Assembly: GCA_947039455.1 (NCBI GenBank)
Contig: CAMQZB010000001.1
Span: forward strand, 143,877 to 207,876
DNA length: 64,000 nt
Source: an uncultured Clostridia bacterium
Lineage (GTDB): Bacteria > Bacillota > Clostridia > Christensenellales > CAMQZB01
Direction of reading: 5' to 3'
Shown here piece after piece: positions 52,577 through 62,053 of this stretch. Position numbers and translations under genes: made by a program. The notes under the pieces are model-generated. The model did no database searches and was not told where the DNA came from. It saw only the letters and a program-made list of their open reading frames with translations. Numbering within the stretch: the stretch's first letter is position 1; every line of letters begins with the position of its first letter.

Positions 52577-54984
52577 TTTGTTTTCATCTCCACTACTGTA
52601 ACACCGTGTGCCCCTTCGCCCTGTATTCCAGGACGATGAGACTCCACAATATTGCTTGAATCAAGTTCTTCTGATATAGCTTTTCTCAAAGCTCCAGTGC
52701 CAATTCCGTGAATGATTGTAACATGCTCAACATTTGCACGATAAGCTCGGTCAAGGAACTCTAAAACGTCATTTTGAGCTTCATAAGCTCGTTTGCCCAT
52801 AACATTAATCTCTAAATCAACTTTTCTATTTATTGCAACACTAGCAGGTTTAATTTCTTTTTTCTTAACTATTACTGGAGTATTGTCTTTAAGGTAATGT
52901 TTTAAAGATTTTTCAGTAATACCTTTAATTTTTCCTAGTTTTGCGTCAAAACGCATATTTCCAAACTGCACACTAACTTGTTTTTTCTTTTCATTAATAG
53001 CAGTAATTTGACAAATTGAGCTAAGTGAGTTCACGTAAACGTATTGACCTATTTTAGCAGTCTTCATATCAAAGTCGCATTTTTCAATCTCAACGGACTC
53101 TTCTTCTTCAACATTTTCAGACAGCAAAGAAATCTTGTTTTTAATTTTACTAGCATCAATTAATTCTTTACCGCCAATTTCATCTACTTTATTGTAGATT
53201 TCTTTAATTGATTCTAATAACGTTTCAGCTTCAGTTGATGCTGAACTAACAATCATTTTCGCTTCGATTTTAGCTAATCTAGTAATCTTTTCTTTTTCGT
53301 TTAAAAGTCTATCTTTTTCTTTCTTTACTTTATCAATTTCAAGTTCCAATTCTCTATTCATTAATAAGTATTTATCTTTTAACTGTTGTGCTTCAAGTCT
53401 TTCTTTTTCTGCGCTGGCTAGAACTTGGTCGAAAGAGATTTTTAAAGGCGAAATCCTAGTTTTGGCACGGTTAATTATAAAATCAGGCATACCAAGTCTA
53501 CTTGAGATTTCTAACGCCTTTGAGTTTCCTGGAACGCCAATATTTAGTCTATAGGTAGGCGCAAGTGTTTCCATGTCAAATTCCATAGAAGCGTTTAGTA
53601 TTTTATCTGTAGTATATGAAAATTCTTTTAATTCACTGTAATGGGTAGTTATGATTCCTCTAGCTCCAACATCAATTAGATGTTCAAGAATTGCTAACGC
53701 AAGCGCTGAGCCTTCTTGTGGGTCGGTACCACCACCAATTTCGTCAAGAAGTACTAGAGATTCATTGGTTACTTGCTCGATTATACTTTTTAAAGTGACA
53801 ATATGAGAAGAAAATGTACTTAAATTGTGCTCAATACTTTGTTGATCTCCGATATCACTAAATATGTTTTTATAGAATGAAATAGTTGTATCATCTTTTG
53901 TTGGAAGATACAATCCTGTCATTGCCATTAGAGAAAACAAACCAGTCATTTTTAATGTTACAGTTTTTCCGCCTGTGTTTGGGCCACTGATTAAGAGAAA
54001 ACAACTATCTTTTGGTACGATAACGGAAACAGGAATTACTGATTTTACGTCTAAAAGAGGGTGTCTACCACCTTTGATATCAAAGCTACCATCATTAGTT
54101 AAGTTAGGTTTAATTGCTCGAATTGACTTAGAGTATCTTGCTTTCGCTAGCATAATATCTGCATCTACTAATAAAAGTTCATTCATTGTAAGATCACGAC
54201 TAGCAGCTGATACTTTCAAAGTGAACTGTTCAAGAATTCTCTCAATTTCAGCGCGTTCATCAACTATTGCAATACGTAAATCATTATTTATATCAACAAT
54301 TTCCATTGGTTCAACGTAAATCGTTGCACCTGAAGCTGAATAATCGTGTACAAGACCACTAACGCTTCCTTTACAATCTGATTTAACTGGAATAACATAT
54401 CGACCTTCTCTTGATGTAATAATTGAATCTTGTAAAAACTTTTGAACTTCTTTTTTTCTAATTAAAGTATTTAATCTATCTTTTATTTCCTGGTTTAACT
54501 TCCTAATCTTATTTCTTATAGAATATAAAGCAGGTGTTGCTCTGTCTGAAATTTCTTCATCGGAAATAAACGTTTCCTCGATTTCATTTTCAAATGAACG
54601 ATTTTCATATAATAAATTAGCAATATAATTAAATTGTACTAAACTTGGATCGTTAATCGACAAAATAGCGTCCTTGAAAATTCTAGAACTTCTAAGAAGA
54701 TGTGCTACTTTTTTCAAATCGCTGAAGGTTAATGTTGCCATTTTAGATGCAAGAACTAATATTTCATCTACTTTGTCAAAATTTTCTAAAGGATTTCTTA
54801 AATTTTGATAAAGTACCTTATCCGCTTCTTCTGTAAAATTCAATAGTTCCTTTGCGGATTCAAAAGTTTCGGCAGGCTTTAATTCTAATACTTTATTTAT
54901 AGATCCTTCTAAAATTAAATGGGATTGAAGCTTTTGCAATATTTTGTCGTATTCTAAATTATTTAAAATTTTATTTGTTATCAT
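52573..54984 (-). CDS. mutS2: Endonuclease MutS2
   Basis: An 803-residue MutS2. Walker A is ISGPNTGGKT near residue 333, followed by ABC-type motifs (LLDEIGGGTDPQEGSAL). A coiled coil covers about residues 510-620. The C-terminal Smr nuclease domain is present (HGIGTGALRKAI). MutS2 acts on recombination intermediates and on collided ribosomes in Bacillus. The mismatch-recognition domain of MutS is absent, as expected. It is the first gene of the mutS2-desulfurase-thiI run and is divergent from spo0A. Confidence 0.95.
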   Translation of the reverse strand: MITNKILNNLEYDKILQKLQSHLILEGSINKVLELKPAETFESAKELLNFTEEADKVLYQNLRNPLENFDKVDEILVLASKMATLTFSDLKKVAHLLRSSRIFKDAILSINDPSLVQFNYIANLLYENRSFENEIEETFISDEEISDRATPALYSIRNKIRKLNQEIKDRLNTLIRKKEVQKFLQDSIITSREGRYVIPVKSDCKGSVSGLVHDYSASGATIYVEPMEIVDINNDLRIAIVDERAEIERILEQFTLKVSAASRDLTMNELLLVDADIMLAKARYSKSIRAIKPNLTNDGSFDIKGGRHPLLDVKSVIPVSVIVPKDSCFLLISGPNTGGKTVTLKMTGLFSLMAMTGLYLPTKDDTTISFYKNIFSDIGDQQSIEHNLSTFSSHIVTLKSIIEQVTNESLVLLDEIGGGTDPQEGSALALAILEHLIDVGARGIITTHYSELKEFSYTTDKILNASMEFDMETLAPTYRLNIGVPGNSKALEISSRLGMPDFIINRAKTRISPLKISFDQVLASAEKERLEAQQLKDKYLLMNRELELEIDKVKKEKDRLLNEKEKITRLAKIEAKMIVSSASTEAETLLESIKEIYNKVDEIGGKELIDASKIKNKISLLSENVEEEESVEIEKCDFDMKTAKIGQYVYVNSLSSICQITAINEKKKQVSVQFGNMRFDAKLGKIKGITEKSLKHYLKDNTPVIVKKKEIKPASVAINRKVDLEINVMGKRAYEAQNDVLEFLDRAYRANVEHVTIIHGIGTGALRKAISEELDSSNIVESHRPGIQGEGAHGVTVVEMKTK

Positions 54985-55082
54985 ATTTTCCTATGTTTGC
55001 TATGTTATATTTTTGTTCTTCTATAGTTTACCACATTTTTTTGTACTAATCAAATGAATTTAAATCACTTGAAAATTTGGTA

Positions 55083-55089
55083 TTCGACA
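55083..55089 (-). promoter_or_regulatory. 0A-box-like heptamer between mutS2 and spo0A
   Basis: TGTCGAA on the minus strand, an exact match to the 0A-box core bound by Spo0A. It lies 72 bp upstream of the spo0A -35 box. One copy of a 7-bp motif in a 235-bp gap is weak evidence by itself. Confidence 0.4.
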
Positions 55090-55160
55090 TTATTTTACAA
55101 TATTATACAAAATAACCATAAATAATTTGTAAAATAATTAATTATATTATAAAATAATGC

Positions 55161-55188
55161 TTGCTTTTTTATTTTTTTGTGTTATAAT
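55161..55188 (+). promoter_or_regulatory. Promoter of spo0A
   Basis: A -35 TTGCTT (55161-55166), a 16-bp spacer and a perfect TATAAT (55183-55188). Confidence 0.65.
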
Positions 55189-55219
55189 GTAAATAATATG
55201 ATTCTAGGGAGGAAATTAA

Positions 55220-55999
55220 ATGAATATTTGTATATTGTCTAGCGATAAATTTTTCGCTGACGGATTAACACAAACTGCAGAAAATTACAGTATATCTGTA
55301 GTTGGTGCAACGGGTTCTGGGATAATGGGATTGAAGCTTATCGAGCAAACTAATCCTGATTGCACAATTATTGATAACGCACTTGAGGACATTGATGTTC
55401 TTGAGGTGTTGCGTAAAATAAACGCTTTGGGTTACAGAACTAAATTAATTACCGTTTCGTCAATTAATAATCAAAACATTATTCAAAAATGCATTGATCT
55501 TGGTTGTGATTACTATTTAACGAAGCCTACAACTACTGACACGATCATCGAGCGGGTACAAGATGTTTGTGGGTTTGTTGAACCTATTCCTGAAAGACTT
55601 TATGTTCAACCTGCTGGTCTTTCAAGTAATGATGTTGGCGAAACTAGGAAGATTTCTGTTGAAGAACGAATTACAAATATTTTCATTGCTATCGGTGTTC
55701 CACCACATATTCGTGGATATCAATATTTAAGAGAAGGTATTAAAATCACTATTGAAAACCCTTCTATTATCAATCAAATTACAAAGAAACTATATCCATC
55801 TATTGGTGAAACATTTGATACTTCTGCAAGTAAAGTTGAGCGTTCAATTCGTCACGCGATACAATCTACTTGGAGCCGTGGCAAAATTGAAAACATTAAT
55901 AATGTTTTTGGATTAAAGATTTACACTGGCGGAGAAAAACCTACAAATGGCGAATTCATTGCATTAATTGCGGACAAGCTTTTGTTGGAAGACTTGTAG
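55220..55999 (+). CDS. spo0A: Sporulation transcription factor Spo0A, with atypical receiver
   Basis: A 259-residue Spo0A. The C-terminal DNA-binding domain is unmistakable: VPPHIRGYQYLREGI, KKLYPSIGE, SKVERSIRHAIQSTWSRG and GEKPTNGEFIALIADKL. The receiver keeps the phosphorylated aspartate (IIDN, D52), a serine at the switch and the LTKP lysine. The Mg-binding acidic pair is replaced: where Spo0A has ADDN this protein has LSSD, and the MPHLDG loop is degenerate (ALEDID). Phosphorylation may therefore be weak or absent. Its ribosome site is GGGAGG. It stands alone on the plus strand in a minus-strand region. Confidence 0.93.
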   Translation: MNICILSSDKFFADGLTQTAENYSISVVGATGSGIMGLKLIEQTNPDCTIIDNALEDIDVLEVLRKINALGYRTKLITVSSINNQNIIQKCIDLGCDYYLTKPTTTDTIIERVQDVCGFVEPIPERLYVQPAGLSSNDVGETRKISVEERITNIFIAIGVPPHIRGYQYLREGIKITIENPSIINQITKKLYPSIGETFDTSASKVERSIRHAIQSTWSRGKIENINNVFGLKIYTGGEKPTNGEFIALIADKLLLEDL

Positions 56000-56011
56000 A
56001 ATTTATTATTA

Positions 56012-56050
56012 CATAAAACAAAACAGGGGTGTGCTTATTGCACTCCCCTA
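56012..56050 (-). terminator. Rho-independent terminator overlapping the end of the U32 gene
   Basis: On the minus strand a G/C-rich stem with one mismatch spans the U32 stop codon (56035-56037) and is followed by TGTTTTGTTTT. The same hairpin faces spo0A from the other side. Confidence 0.7.
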
Positions 56051-58281
56051 TTATAATGTCCTTTTGCCATAGGATTAATCAATTCATCATTGATTAATTG
56101 TATAGTTTCATCTCTTGTGTAGTTTGAGTAATCGTACAACTCATTATGCTTTCCACCACTAATATTAATATCAGTATTGTTTAAAAGCGTAAATAAGCAA
56201 CCATTTATTTTAGATTTAGTTAATTTAAAATGACGTTTACTTTCATCTACATATTCAACATTTTTAAATTTACAGTCGTTACAATTACCAACTTTTGCGT
56301 TAATAAGTGGGCAATGCACAAAAGTCATTACGGCAAAACTTCCTTTTGAAAGAACGAAACTGCTTGTACTTAAATTATTCAGTTCCTTACTGTTTAGTTC
56401 TTTTGAAACAGCTAAGTATTTTTCGTTAAACAAATTAGATTTCTCAACCAATTCATTTGATACGTTTAAATTAGTACCTACGAAAAGTTGTATATTGAAT
56501 TGCTTAGCAAGGTTTACGCCATTGTATCCATCAACATAAATACCGTCAAAAGTATACTTTTCCAAAATACCTTCAATATGTGATAAATCTGCTGATGTTA
56601 TGAAATTAGGAATGTATAAATACTTTTCCTTACTAATTTTTTTGATGAATTTTTCGCAAGATTCATTGGTATAGTCAGTTGGTCTAAAAATTGCCACATC
56701 AAAATTGCTAATATAGTCTAAATCAAAATTGTTTTCATTTACAATAATTGCTTTAACTTTTGTATTAGATTTTTCTCTATTAGTTTTAAATGTGTCTAAT
56801 GTTACTTTGTTATTGTCTAAAGGCAAATCTAACTTAATAAATTCTTCAAGATACATCTCGGAAACTTGTCTTTTTAGTCCATTAATTTGACTTTTAACTA
56901 TGAACAATCCGTCTTGAAATTCACCGTTAATATCATGGCAAATAAAGTCAGTATCACCAAGTTTCATAAGCTGAGTTTCAAATGCATCTTTAGTTATTGC
57001 ACTTGTTTTAGCAGGTTCTGGGACAACTTCTGATATGAATTTTGCGGTAATTTGCGGACTAGTCATTGTAATTTCTATTGGTTGACCTAATTTAACAATG
57101 TATGATAGGTTTATAGAAACTTTTGTTTCAAGGTTTTTTACGAAATCTTCGTTAGATTTTGAAGATGTAATTCTAATAACGTCACCAAATCTGATATTCT
57201 TTCCAATTACTTCAAAGCCCTTATTGTCAGTTCTACAAGTTTTTGCAAAAACGGCTCCACCTGCTTCAATGTCTTTTCTGACTACTTTAAATCCGTCGCC
57301 TACAGTAGGTTTATATGAAGTTTCAACATAGCCTTTTTCTCTTGCAACGTCAGTAATAAGCCCAACTTCTCTTCCAATATTGCCTTGTATTTTATTGTAA
57401 ATTACATTGCTTTTTCGTCCGTCAAGATAACCAGTAGAATAATCTCCACGATTAAATGAAGATTTCATATTTTCTTCAATAGATTTAACTTTTTTACCTG
57501 TTTTAACTGATTGACTGTATAATTTCGTAGCAAAATAAACATATTCAGAACTACGCATTCTACCTTCAATTTTGAAACTAGTTACACCAGCTGAAATCAA
57601 ATCTTCAAGTTTTTCAGACATATTTAAATCGTGTGGAGATAGATTGTATCCATCCACTTCAAAGCTTTCGCCTTTAAGTGTCATTTTTTTGCGACATGGT
57701 TGCATACAGCGACCTCTGTTTCCACTGTTTCCGTCAATTATTGAACTGAAATAGCAGTCGCCAGAATAGCAAACACATAATGCGCCTTGTACAAAATACT
57801 CAATTTCAATATCAACAGCTTGATTAATACGTTTAATATTAGCAAGAGATACTTCTCTTGCTAGAATAATACGTGTTGCACCTATTTCTTTAGCGAATTT
57901 AGCGCCCTCAACATTACAAATACCTGCTTGAGTACTTATGTGGATTGGGAAATTAGGTGCACATTTGTGAATGATTTTTGCTAAAGCTAGGTCTTGAATA
58001 ATTATAGCGTCACAACTAGATGAAATTATGAAATTCACATCTTCAAGACAATCGTTAATTTCTTGGTTTTTAACCATAGTGTTTAGAGCTACATATACTT
58101 TCACGCCACGTAAATGGCAATATGTTACTACTTCTTTTAAATTTTCATTATTAAAATTATCAGCTTTTTGGCGTGCATTAAATCTTGAAAGTCCTAGATA
58201 GACTGCATTTGCACCACCGTTAATTGCTGCTTTTAATGAATTAATATTACCAGCAGGCGCTAGTATTTCAATCTTATTTAT
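56035..58281 (-). CDS. U32 family peptidase/RNA hydroxylation protein (RlhA-like), starting at AUA
   Basis: About 748 residues. The frame continues upstream of the first conventional start (GTG, 58104) and encodes the family's conserved opening: IEILAPAGNINSLKAAI, GGANAVYLGLSRFNAR and the stretch to RGVKVYVALNT. No ATG, GTG or TTG lies in that part. The first codon that fits is ATA at 58281-58279, 9 bases after GGAGG and overlapping the pheT stop. The U32 signature (SGDCYFSS ... GNRGRCMQPCR) and a long C-terminal region follow. The two-part size resembles RlhA, which hydroxylates 23S rRNA, so 'peptidase' may be a misnomer. A sequencing error at the start codon is possible. Confidence 0.85.
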   Translation of the reverse strand: MNKIEILAPAGNINSLKAAINGGANAVYLGLSRFNARQKADNFNNENLKEVVTYCHLRGVKVYVALNTMVKNQEINDCLEDVNFIISSSCDAIIIQDLALAKIIHKCAPNFPIHISTQAGICNVEGAKFAKEIGATRIILAREVSLANIKRINQAVDIEIEYFVQGALCVCYSGDCYFSSIIDGNSGNRGRCMQPCRKKMTLKGESFEVDGYNLSPHDLNMSEKLEDLISAGVTSFKIEGRMRSSEYVYFATKLYSQSVKTGKKVKSIEENMKSSFNRGDYSTGYLDGRKSNVIYNKIQGNIGREVGLITDVAREKGYVETSYKPTVGDGFKVVRKDIEAGGAVFAKTCRTDNKGFEVIGKNIRFGDVIRITSSKSNEDFVKNLETKVSINLSYIVKLGQPIEITMTSPQITAKFISEVVPEPAKTSAITKDAFETQLMKLGDTDFICHDINGEFQDGLFIVKSQINGLKRQVSEMYLEEFIKLDLPLDNNKVTLDTFKTNREKSNTKVKAIIVNENNFDLDYISNFDVAIFRPTDYTNESCEKFIKKISKEKYLYIPNFITSADLSHIEGILEKYTFDGIYVDGYNGVNLAKQFNIQLFVGTNLNVSNELVEKSNLFNEKYLAVSKELNSKELNNLSTSSFVLSKGSFAVMTFVHCPLINAKVGNCNDCKFKNVEYVDESKRHFKLTKSKINGCLFTLLNNTDINISGGKHNELYDYSNYTRDETIQLINDELINPMAKGHYNRGVQ

Positions 58282-60680
58282 CGTAGTTTTCCTCCAAGTT
58301 TATTTTCAACTTGACAAATGATGTTAGATACTATTGATTCAATTTCAACGTCAACTAAAGTTTTTTCTAATGAAGAGAATTTACATGTGAATGCTAAGCT
58401 TTTTTTATTAGAAGGAATTTGATCACCTTTATAGATGTCAAACAATGATACACTATAAAGCATATCTGAAGATTCTTCTTTGATAATATCAATTACTTGC
58501 TTCATCTGAATTTGGTCATCAAGTACAAATGCTAAGTCTCTTTCAATTGCTGGATATTTGCTGATTGGTTTGAATTTGATAATACGTCCACATTGAAGTA
58601 AGATTGGTTCTAAATCAATTTCTAAAATCAAAGAACGTTTTGGCAATTCGTATTCGTTAATCAAATCAGGGTGAACCTCACCGAAAGAACCGATTATTTC
58701 GTTATTTACCATAACGTCAGCTGATCGTCCTGGATGTAAATGTTCAGAAGAACTTCTAACAATAGAATAATCTAAATCAATAGTCTCAAAAACTGCTTCA
58801 ACTACGTTTTTAATAGTGAAAAAGTCGCTTTTACTACCATATTCACCTACGCAAAGAGTTTCTTTTTCAAGAGCTAAGTCAGGATTGACAGTATTACCTT
58901 TTAAGTATATTTTTGCAATCTCAAAAATGCTAGCTGATGGATTGTTTTTCTTGCTATTATTTGACATAACTTGGAACATACTGTGAATTAAAGTAGTTCT
59001 CATAACACTTAATTCTTCACCTAATGGATTAAGCAATTTGAACGGATTGTTCTTTTGTGCATTGTTTTCCATTGATAATAGTTTTAAATATTTTGGAGAT
59101 GTGAATGAATATGTGATTGCCTCGTAATATCCATTTTCCACCATTCTATTTTTCAATTCATTAATGTAAGTTTGAGGTTTAGTAAATCCTCCGTTAGTAA
59201 CTGATGCATGTGTTAACAATGTTCCTTGAATATGATCGTAACCGTAGAAACGTATAACTTCTTCCGCTAAATCTGTGTAATCGTGAACGTCATCACGAAA
59301 ACTTGGTATAGTACAGTTTAAGATCCCGTTTTCGATAGTACTATTAAACCCAAGGTTGTTTAAGATTGTATTTATCGTATCAGTTGGAACATCAATTCCT
59401 AAAACATTATTGATTTTTACAACAGGAACAGTTAAAGATGTGCTTTTAATTTCTTCAGTACCTAAATTGATTTCTCCTGAAATAATTCTTCCACAGCCAG
59501 TTAATTCAACTAGGTGTAACGCTCTATCCATTGCTTTTTCAACAGTATAAACATCTACGCCTTTTTCGAATCTTGCTGAAGCATCTGAACGTACTCCGAT
59601 TGCTTTTGAAGTTTTTCTGACTTTATCACGAGCAAATTTAGCCGATTCGAAAGCTACAGTTTTAGTAGTTTCAAATACACCAGAATTTAACCCACCCATA
59701 ATACCAGCAACAGCCATAGGTTTTACACTGTCGGCAATTACTAAAGTGTCTATTGATAATTTTAAATCATCAGCATTTAAAAGTTTAAGCACTTCATCTT
59801 TTTTAGCACTTCTAATATTTATTTCATTACCCTCTACTAATGCCATGTCAAATGCGTGCATAGGTTGCCCTAGTTCAAGTAAAACATAGTTAGTAATGTC
59901 AACAAAGATATTGTGTGAGTTGTGATTTGAATCACGTAATCTTTTTTTCATCCATGCAGGTGTTTCCACCATTTTTATATCTGTTACTATTCTTGATAAA
60001 TACTTCAAACAGTTTGTGTTGTCTTCAATATTCACTTTTACAAGAGTATTGATATTCAAAGAATCGTCGCATGAATAAGTATATTTAGGTTCTTTGATTT
60101 CTTTTGATAAAACAGCTGCAACTTCTCTTGCTACTCCTAAAACTGATTGACAATCAGGACGGTTTGCCGTGATTGAAATGTCGAAAATAACGTCAGTTAA
60201 ATTTAGGTAGTCTATCATGTCAACCCCAATTTTTGCGTCGTCTTTTAGTATTAGTATTCCGTCAAAGCTGGCGCCAGGATAGTCGGCATCAGTGATTCCA
60301 ACTTCTTGTCCTGAACAAAACATACCAAAAGAAACTTCGCCACGAAGCTTTGCTTTTTCAATATGAATATCTCCCACTAAGTCAGCTCCTACAAGAGCTA
60401 CTGGTACTAATGCACCTTCAAAGACATTAGTTGCTGCAGTAACAATTTGGATAATATCTCCATGCACTGATCCAACGTTTACTTGGCAAATTTGCAATTT
60501 ATCAGAATTTTCGTGTTTAGTAATACTAGTGATTTCACCTATTACTACTTTTGAAAAAGCCTTGTTTTGATATATTATTTCTTCAACTTCAAAACCAACA
60601 TTAAGTAGTTTGTCCGCAAGAATTTCTGGTGTAACATCTATGTCAACATATTCACATAACCAATTATATGATACTTTCAT
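58278..60680 (-). CDS. pheT: Phenylalanyl-tRNA synthetase beta subunit
   Basis: An 800-residue PheT. The domains run in the usual order: an N-terminal tRNA-binding (EMAP-like) domain at about 40-150, the B3/B4 editing domain (about 210-380), the B5 domain, the core synthetase-like domain, and a C-terminal anticodon-binding FDX domain (SKYPAIERDLAFV onwards). It forms the alpha2-beta2 enzyme with PheS. The ATG follows AAGGAG and lies 18 bp after pheS. The stop TAA overlaps the AUA start of the U32 gene. Confidence 0.95.
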   Translation of the reverse strand: MKVSYNWLCEYVDIDVTPEILADKLLNVGFEVEEIIYQNKAFSKVVIGEITSITKHENSDKLQICQVNVGSVHGDIIQIVTAATNVFEGALVPVALVGADLVGDIHIEKAKLRGEVSFGMFCSGQEVGITDADYPGASFDGILILKDDAKIGVDMIDYLNLTDVIFDISITANRPDCQSVLGVAREVAAVLSKEIKEPKYTYSCDDSLNINTLVKVNIEDNTNCLKYLSRIVTDIKMVETPAWMKKRLRDSNHNSHNIFVDITNYVLLELGQPMHAFDMALVEGNEINIRSAKKDEVLKLLNADDLKLSIDTLVIADSVKPMAVAGIMGGLNSGVFETTKTVAFESAKFARDKVRKTSKAIGVRSDASARFEKGVDVYTVEKAMDRALHLVELTGCGRIISGEINLGTEEIKSTSLTVPVVKINNVLGIDVPTDTINTILNNLGFNSTIENGILNCTIPSFRDDVHDYTDLAEEVIRFYGYDHIQGTLLTHASVTNGGFTKPQTYINELKNRMVENGYYEAITYSFTSPKYLKLLSMENNAQKNNPFKLLNPLGEELSVMRTTLIHSMFQVMSNNSKKNNPSASIFEIAKIYLKGNTVNPDLALEKETLCVGEYGSKSDFFTIKNVVEAVFETIDLDYSIVRSSSEHLHPGRSADVMVNNEIIGSFGEVHPDLINEYELPKRSLILEIDLEPILLQCGRIIKFKPISKYPAIERDLAFVLDDQIQMKQVIDIIKEESSDMLYSVSLFDIYKGDQIPSNKKSLAFTCKFSSLEKTLVDVEIESIVSNIICQVENKLGGKLR

Positions 60681-60698
60681 AATTTATTCTCCTTAAAT

Positions 60699-61718
60699 TT
60701 ATCTAAATTGTTTCAAGAAACGAACATCATTTTCATACAACATTCTAATATCTGGAATTCCATATTTTATCATTGCAATTCGTTCAATACCCATACCGAA
60801 CGCAAAACCTGAATATACGTCTGGGTCAATTCCGCAATTTGAAAGTACGTTTCTATTCACTACTCCTGAACCTAAAATTTCAATCCAGCCTGTACCTTTA
60901 CAAATACGACAGCCTTTGCCACCGCATACCATGCAAGTTACATCAACTTCTACTGAAGGTTCAGTGAATGGAAAATGAGATGGACGGAATCTTGTGATAC
61001 TTTCTGAAGAAAACATGATTCTTGCAAATTCATCTAATATACCTTTTAAATCGCAAAGAGTAATATTTTTATCAACTACTAATCCTTCAATTTGGTGGAA
61101 TATCGGTGAATGTGTTGCGTCGTCGTCTGCTCTATATACTCGCCCAGGACATAGTATTTTGATAGGCGGTTTTTGAACTTCCATAGTTCTAATTTGTGCT
61201 GGAGATGTATGTGGACGTAGCACTGTGTTTTCTGAGAAATAGAAAGTGTCTTGCATATCTCTTGCTGGGTGGTCTTTTGGAATATTCAAGGCTTGGAAGC
61301 AATGATAATCAGCTTCGATTTCATAACCTTCAGCTACATTAAATCCAAGTCCCATAAATGCTTTAATAATTTCATTTTTAACCTTAGTTATTGGGTGTAA
61401 TGCGCCAATTTCAATTTTCGTAGATGGAAGAGAAATGTCGATAGTTTCAGATTGTAATTTTCTTGATCTCTCTAAATTTTTGAACTCAACTTCTTTTGAA
61501 GTAATTAATTCGCTTATTGCTACTCGGCATTCGTTTATGACTTTACCAAAAGCTGGTTTGTCAGCTGGCGCAACGTCTTTTAAGCCTTTCATTAAGTCAT
61601 TGACTGGACTGCTTTTACCTAAAAATTTAGCTTTTAATTCGCTAATTTTTTTCAAATCGTTGGCTTCTGCAACTTGTTTTTTGCAGTCTGCAACTAATTT
61701 ATTAATTTGTTCTTGCAT
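60699..61718 (-). CDS. pheS: Phenylalanyl-tRNA synthetase alpha subunit
   Basis: A 339-residue PheS. An N-terminal coiled coil binds tRNA. The class II catalytic core has motif 2 around GRVYRADDDATHSPIFHQIEG and motif 3 as GFAFGMGIERIAM. A CMVCGGKGCRICKGTG four-cysteine stretch sits between them, as in many bacterial PheS. Preceded by AGGAGAT and by a T-box leader; co-transcribed with pheT. Confidence 0.95.
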   Translation of the reverse strand: MQEQINKLVADCKKQVAEANDLKKISELKAKFLGKSSPVNDLMKGLKDVAPADKPAFGKVINECRVAISELITSKEVEFKNLERSRKLQSETIDISLPSTKIEIGALHPITKVKNEIIKAFMGLGFNVAEGYEIEADYHCFQALNIPKDHPARDMQDTFYFSENTVLRPHTSPAQIRTMEVQKPPIKILCPGRVYRADDDATHSPIFHQIEGLVVDKNITLCDLKGILDEFARIMFSSESITRFRPSHFPFTEPSVEVDVTCMVCGGKGCRICKGTGWIEILGSGVVNRNVLSNCGIDPDVYSGFAFGMGIERIAMIKYGIPDIRMLYENDVRFLKQFR

Positions 61719-61734
61719 AGAATTTATCTCCTAA

Positions 61735-61995
61735 AATAAAAATATAGCTTTACGCCTATAAAATTATAGGGCGCAAAGCTAAAAATTGCACGGTACCACC
61801 TATATTCTTCGTTATAAATAACGAACTCAATACTGCTATAACGGGCTTACCCGACTAGGCTTACAAGAAATCCTTCAGCTTAGCAACTCAGAAGTGAATA
61901 CCTTTGATATTCTTATAAACATCTTTCAGCAGTGATGTTCTCTCTAAAATAAGAAATGTTTCAAAGTCTGTCTTCGTCACAGTCAATTTGATTTC
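61735..61995 (-). promoter_or_regulatory. T-box riboswitch (Phe) controlling pheST
   Basis: A leader of about 260 nt on the minus strand. Its stem I base shows GACGAAGACAG, an AG-bulge region (AGAGAGAAC) and a specifier loop reading TTC at 61898-61896 before ACTTCTGAG, a phenylalanine codon. The T-box sequence GGTGGTACCGTGC is at 61800-61788; its TGGT would pair with uncharged tRNA ending ACCA. A terminator (61780-61746) with a T run follows, then pheS. Low tRNA-Phe charging should favour readthrough. Confidence 0.93.
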
Positions 61996-62024
61996 ATTAT
62001 AACATAGAAAGAAGAATTATTCAA
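61996..62024 (-). promoter_or_regulatory. Promoter of pheS-pheT (T-box)
   Basis: On the minus strand, -35 TTGAAT (62024-62019), a 17-bp spacer and TATAAT (62001-61996). Confidence 0.8.
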
Positions 62025-62053
62025 GGAAATATTATAGTAAATTCAAAAAAATA

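Noticed and set aside
58104-58104. GTG 58104 as the start of the U32 protein
   Set aside because: It would discard about 59 conserved residues, and the sequence before it contains no ribosome-binding site.
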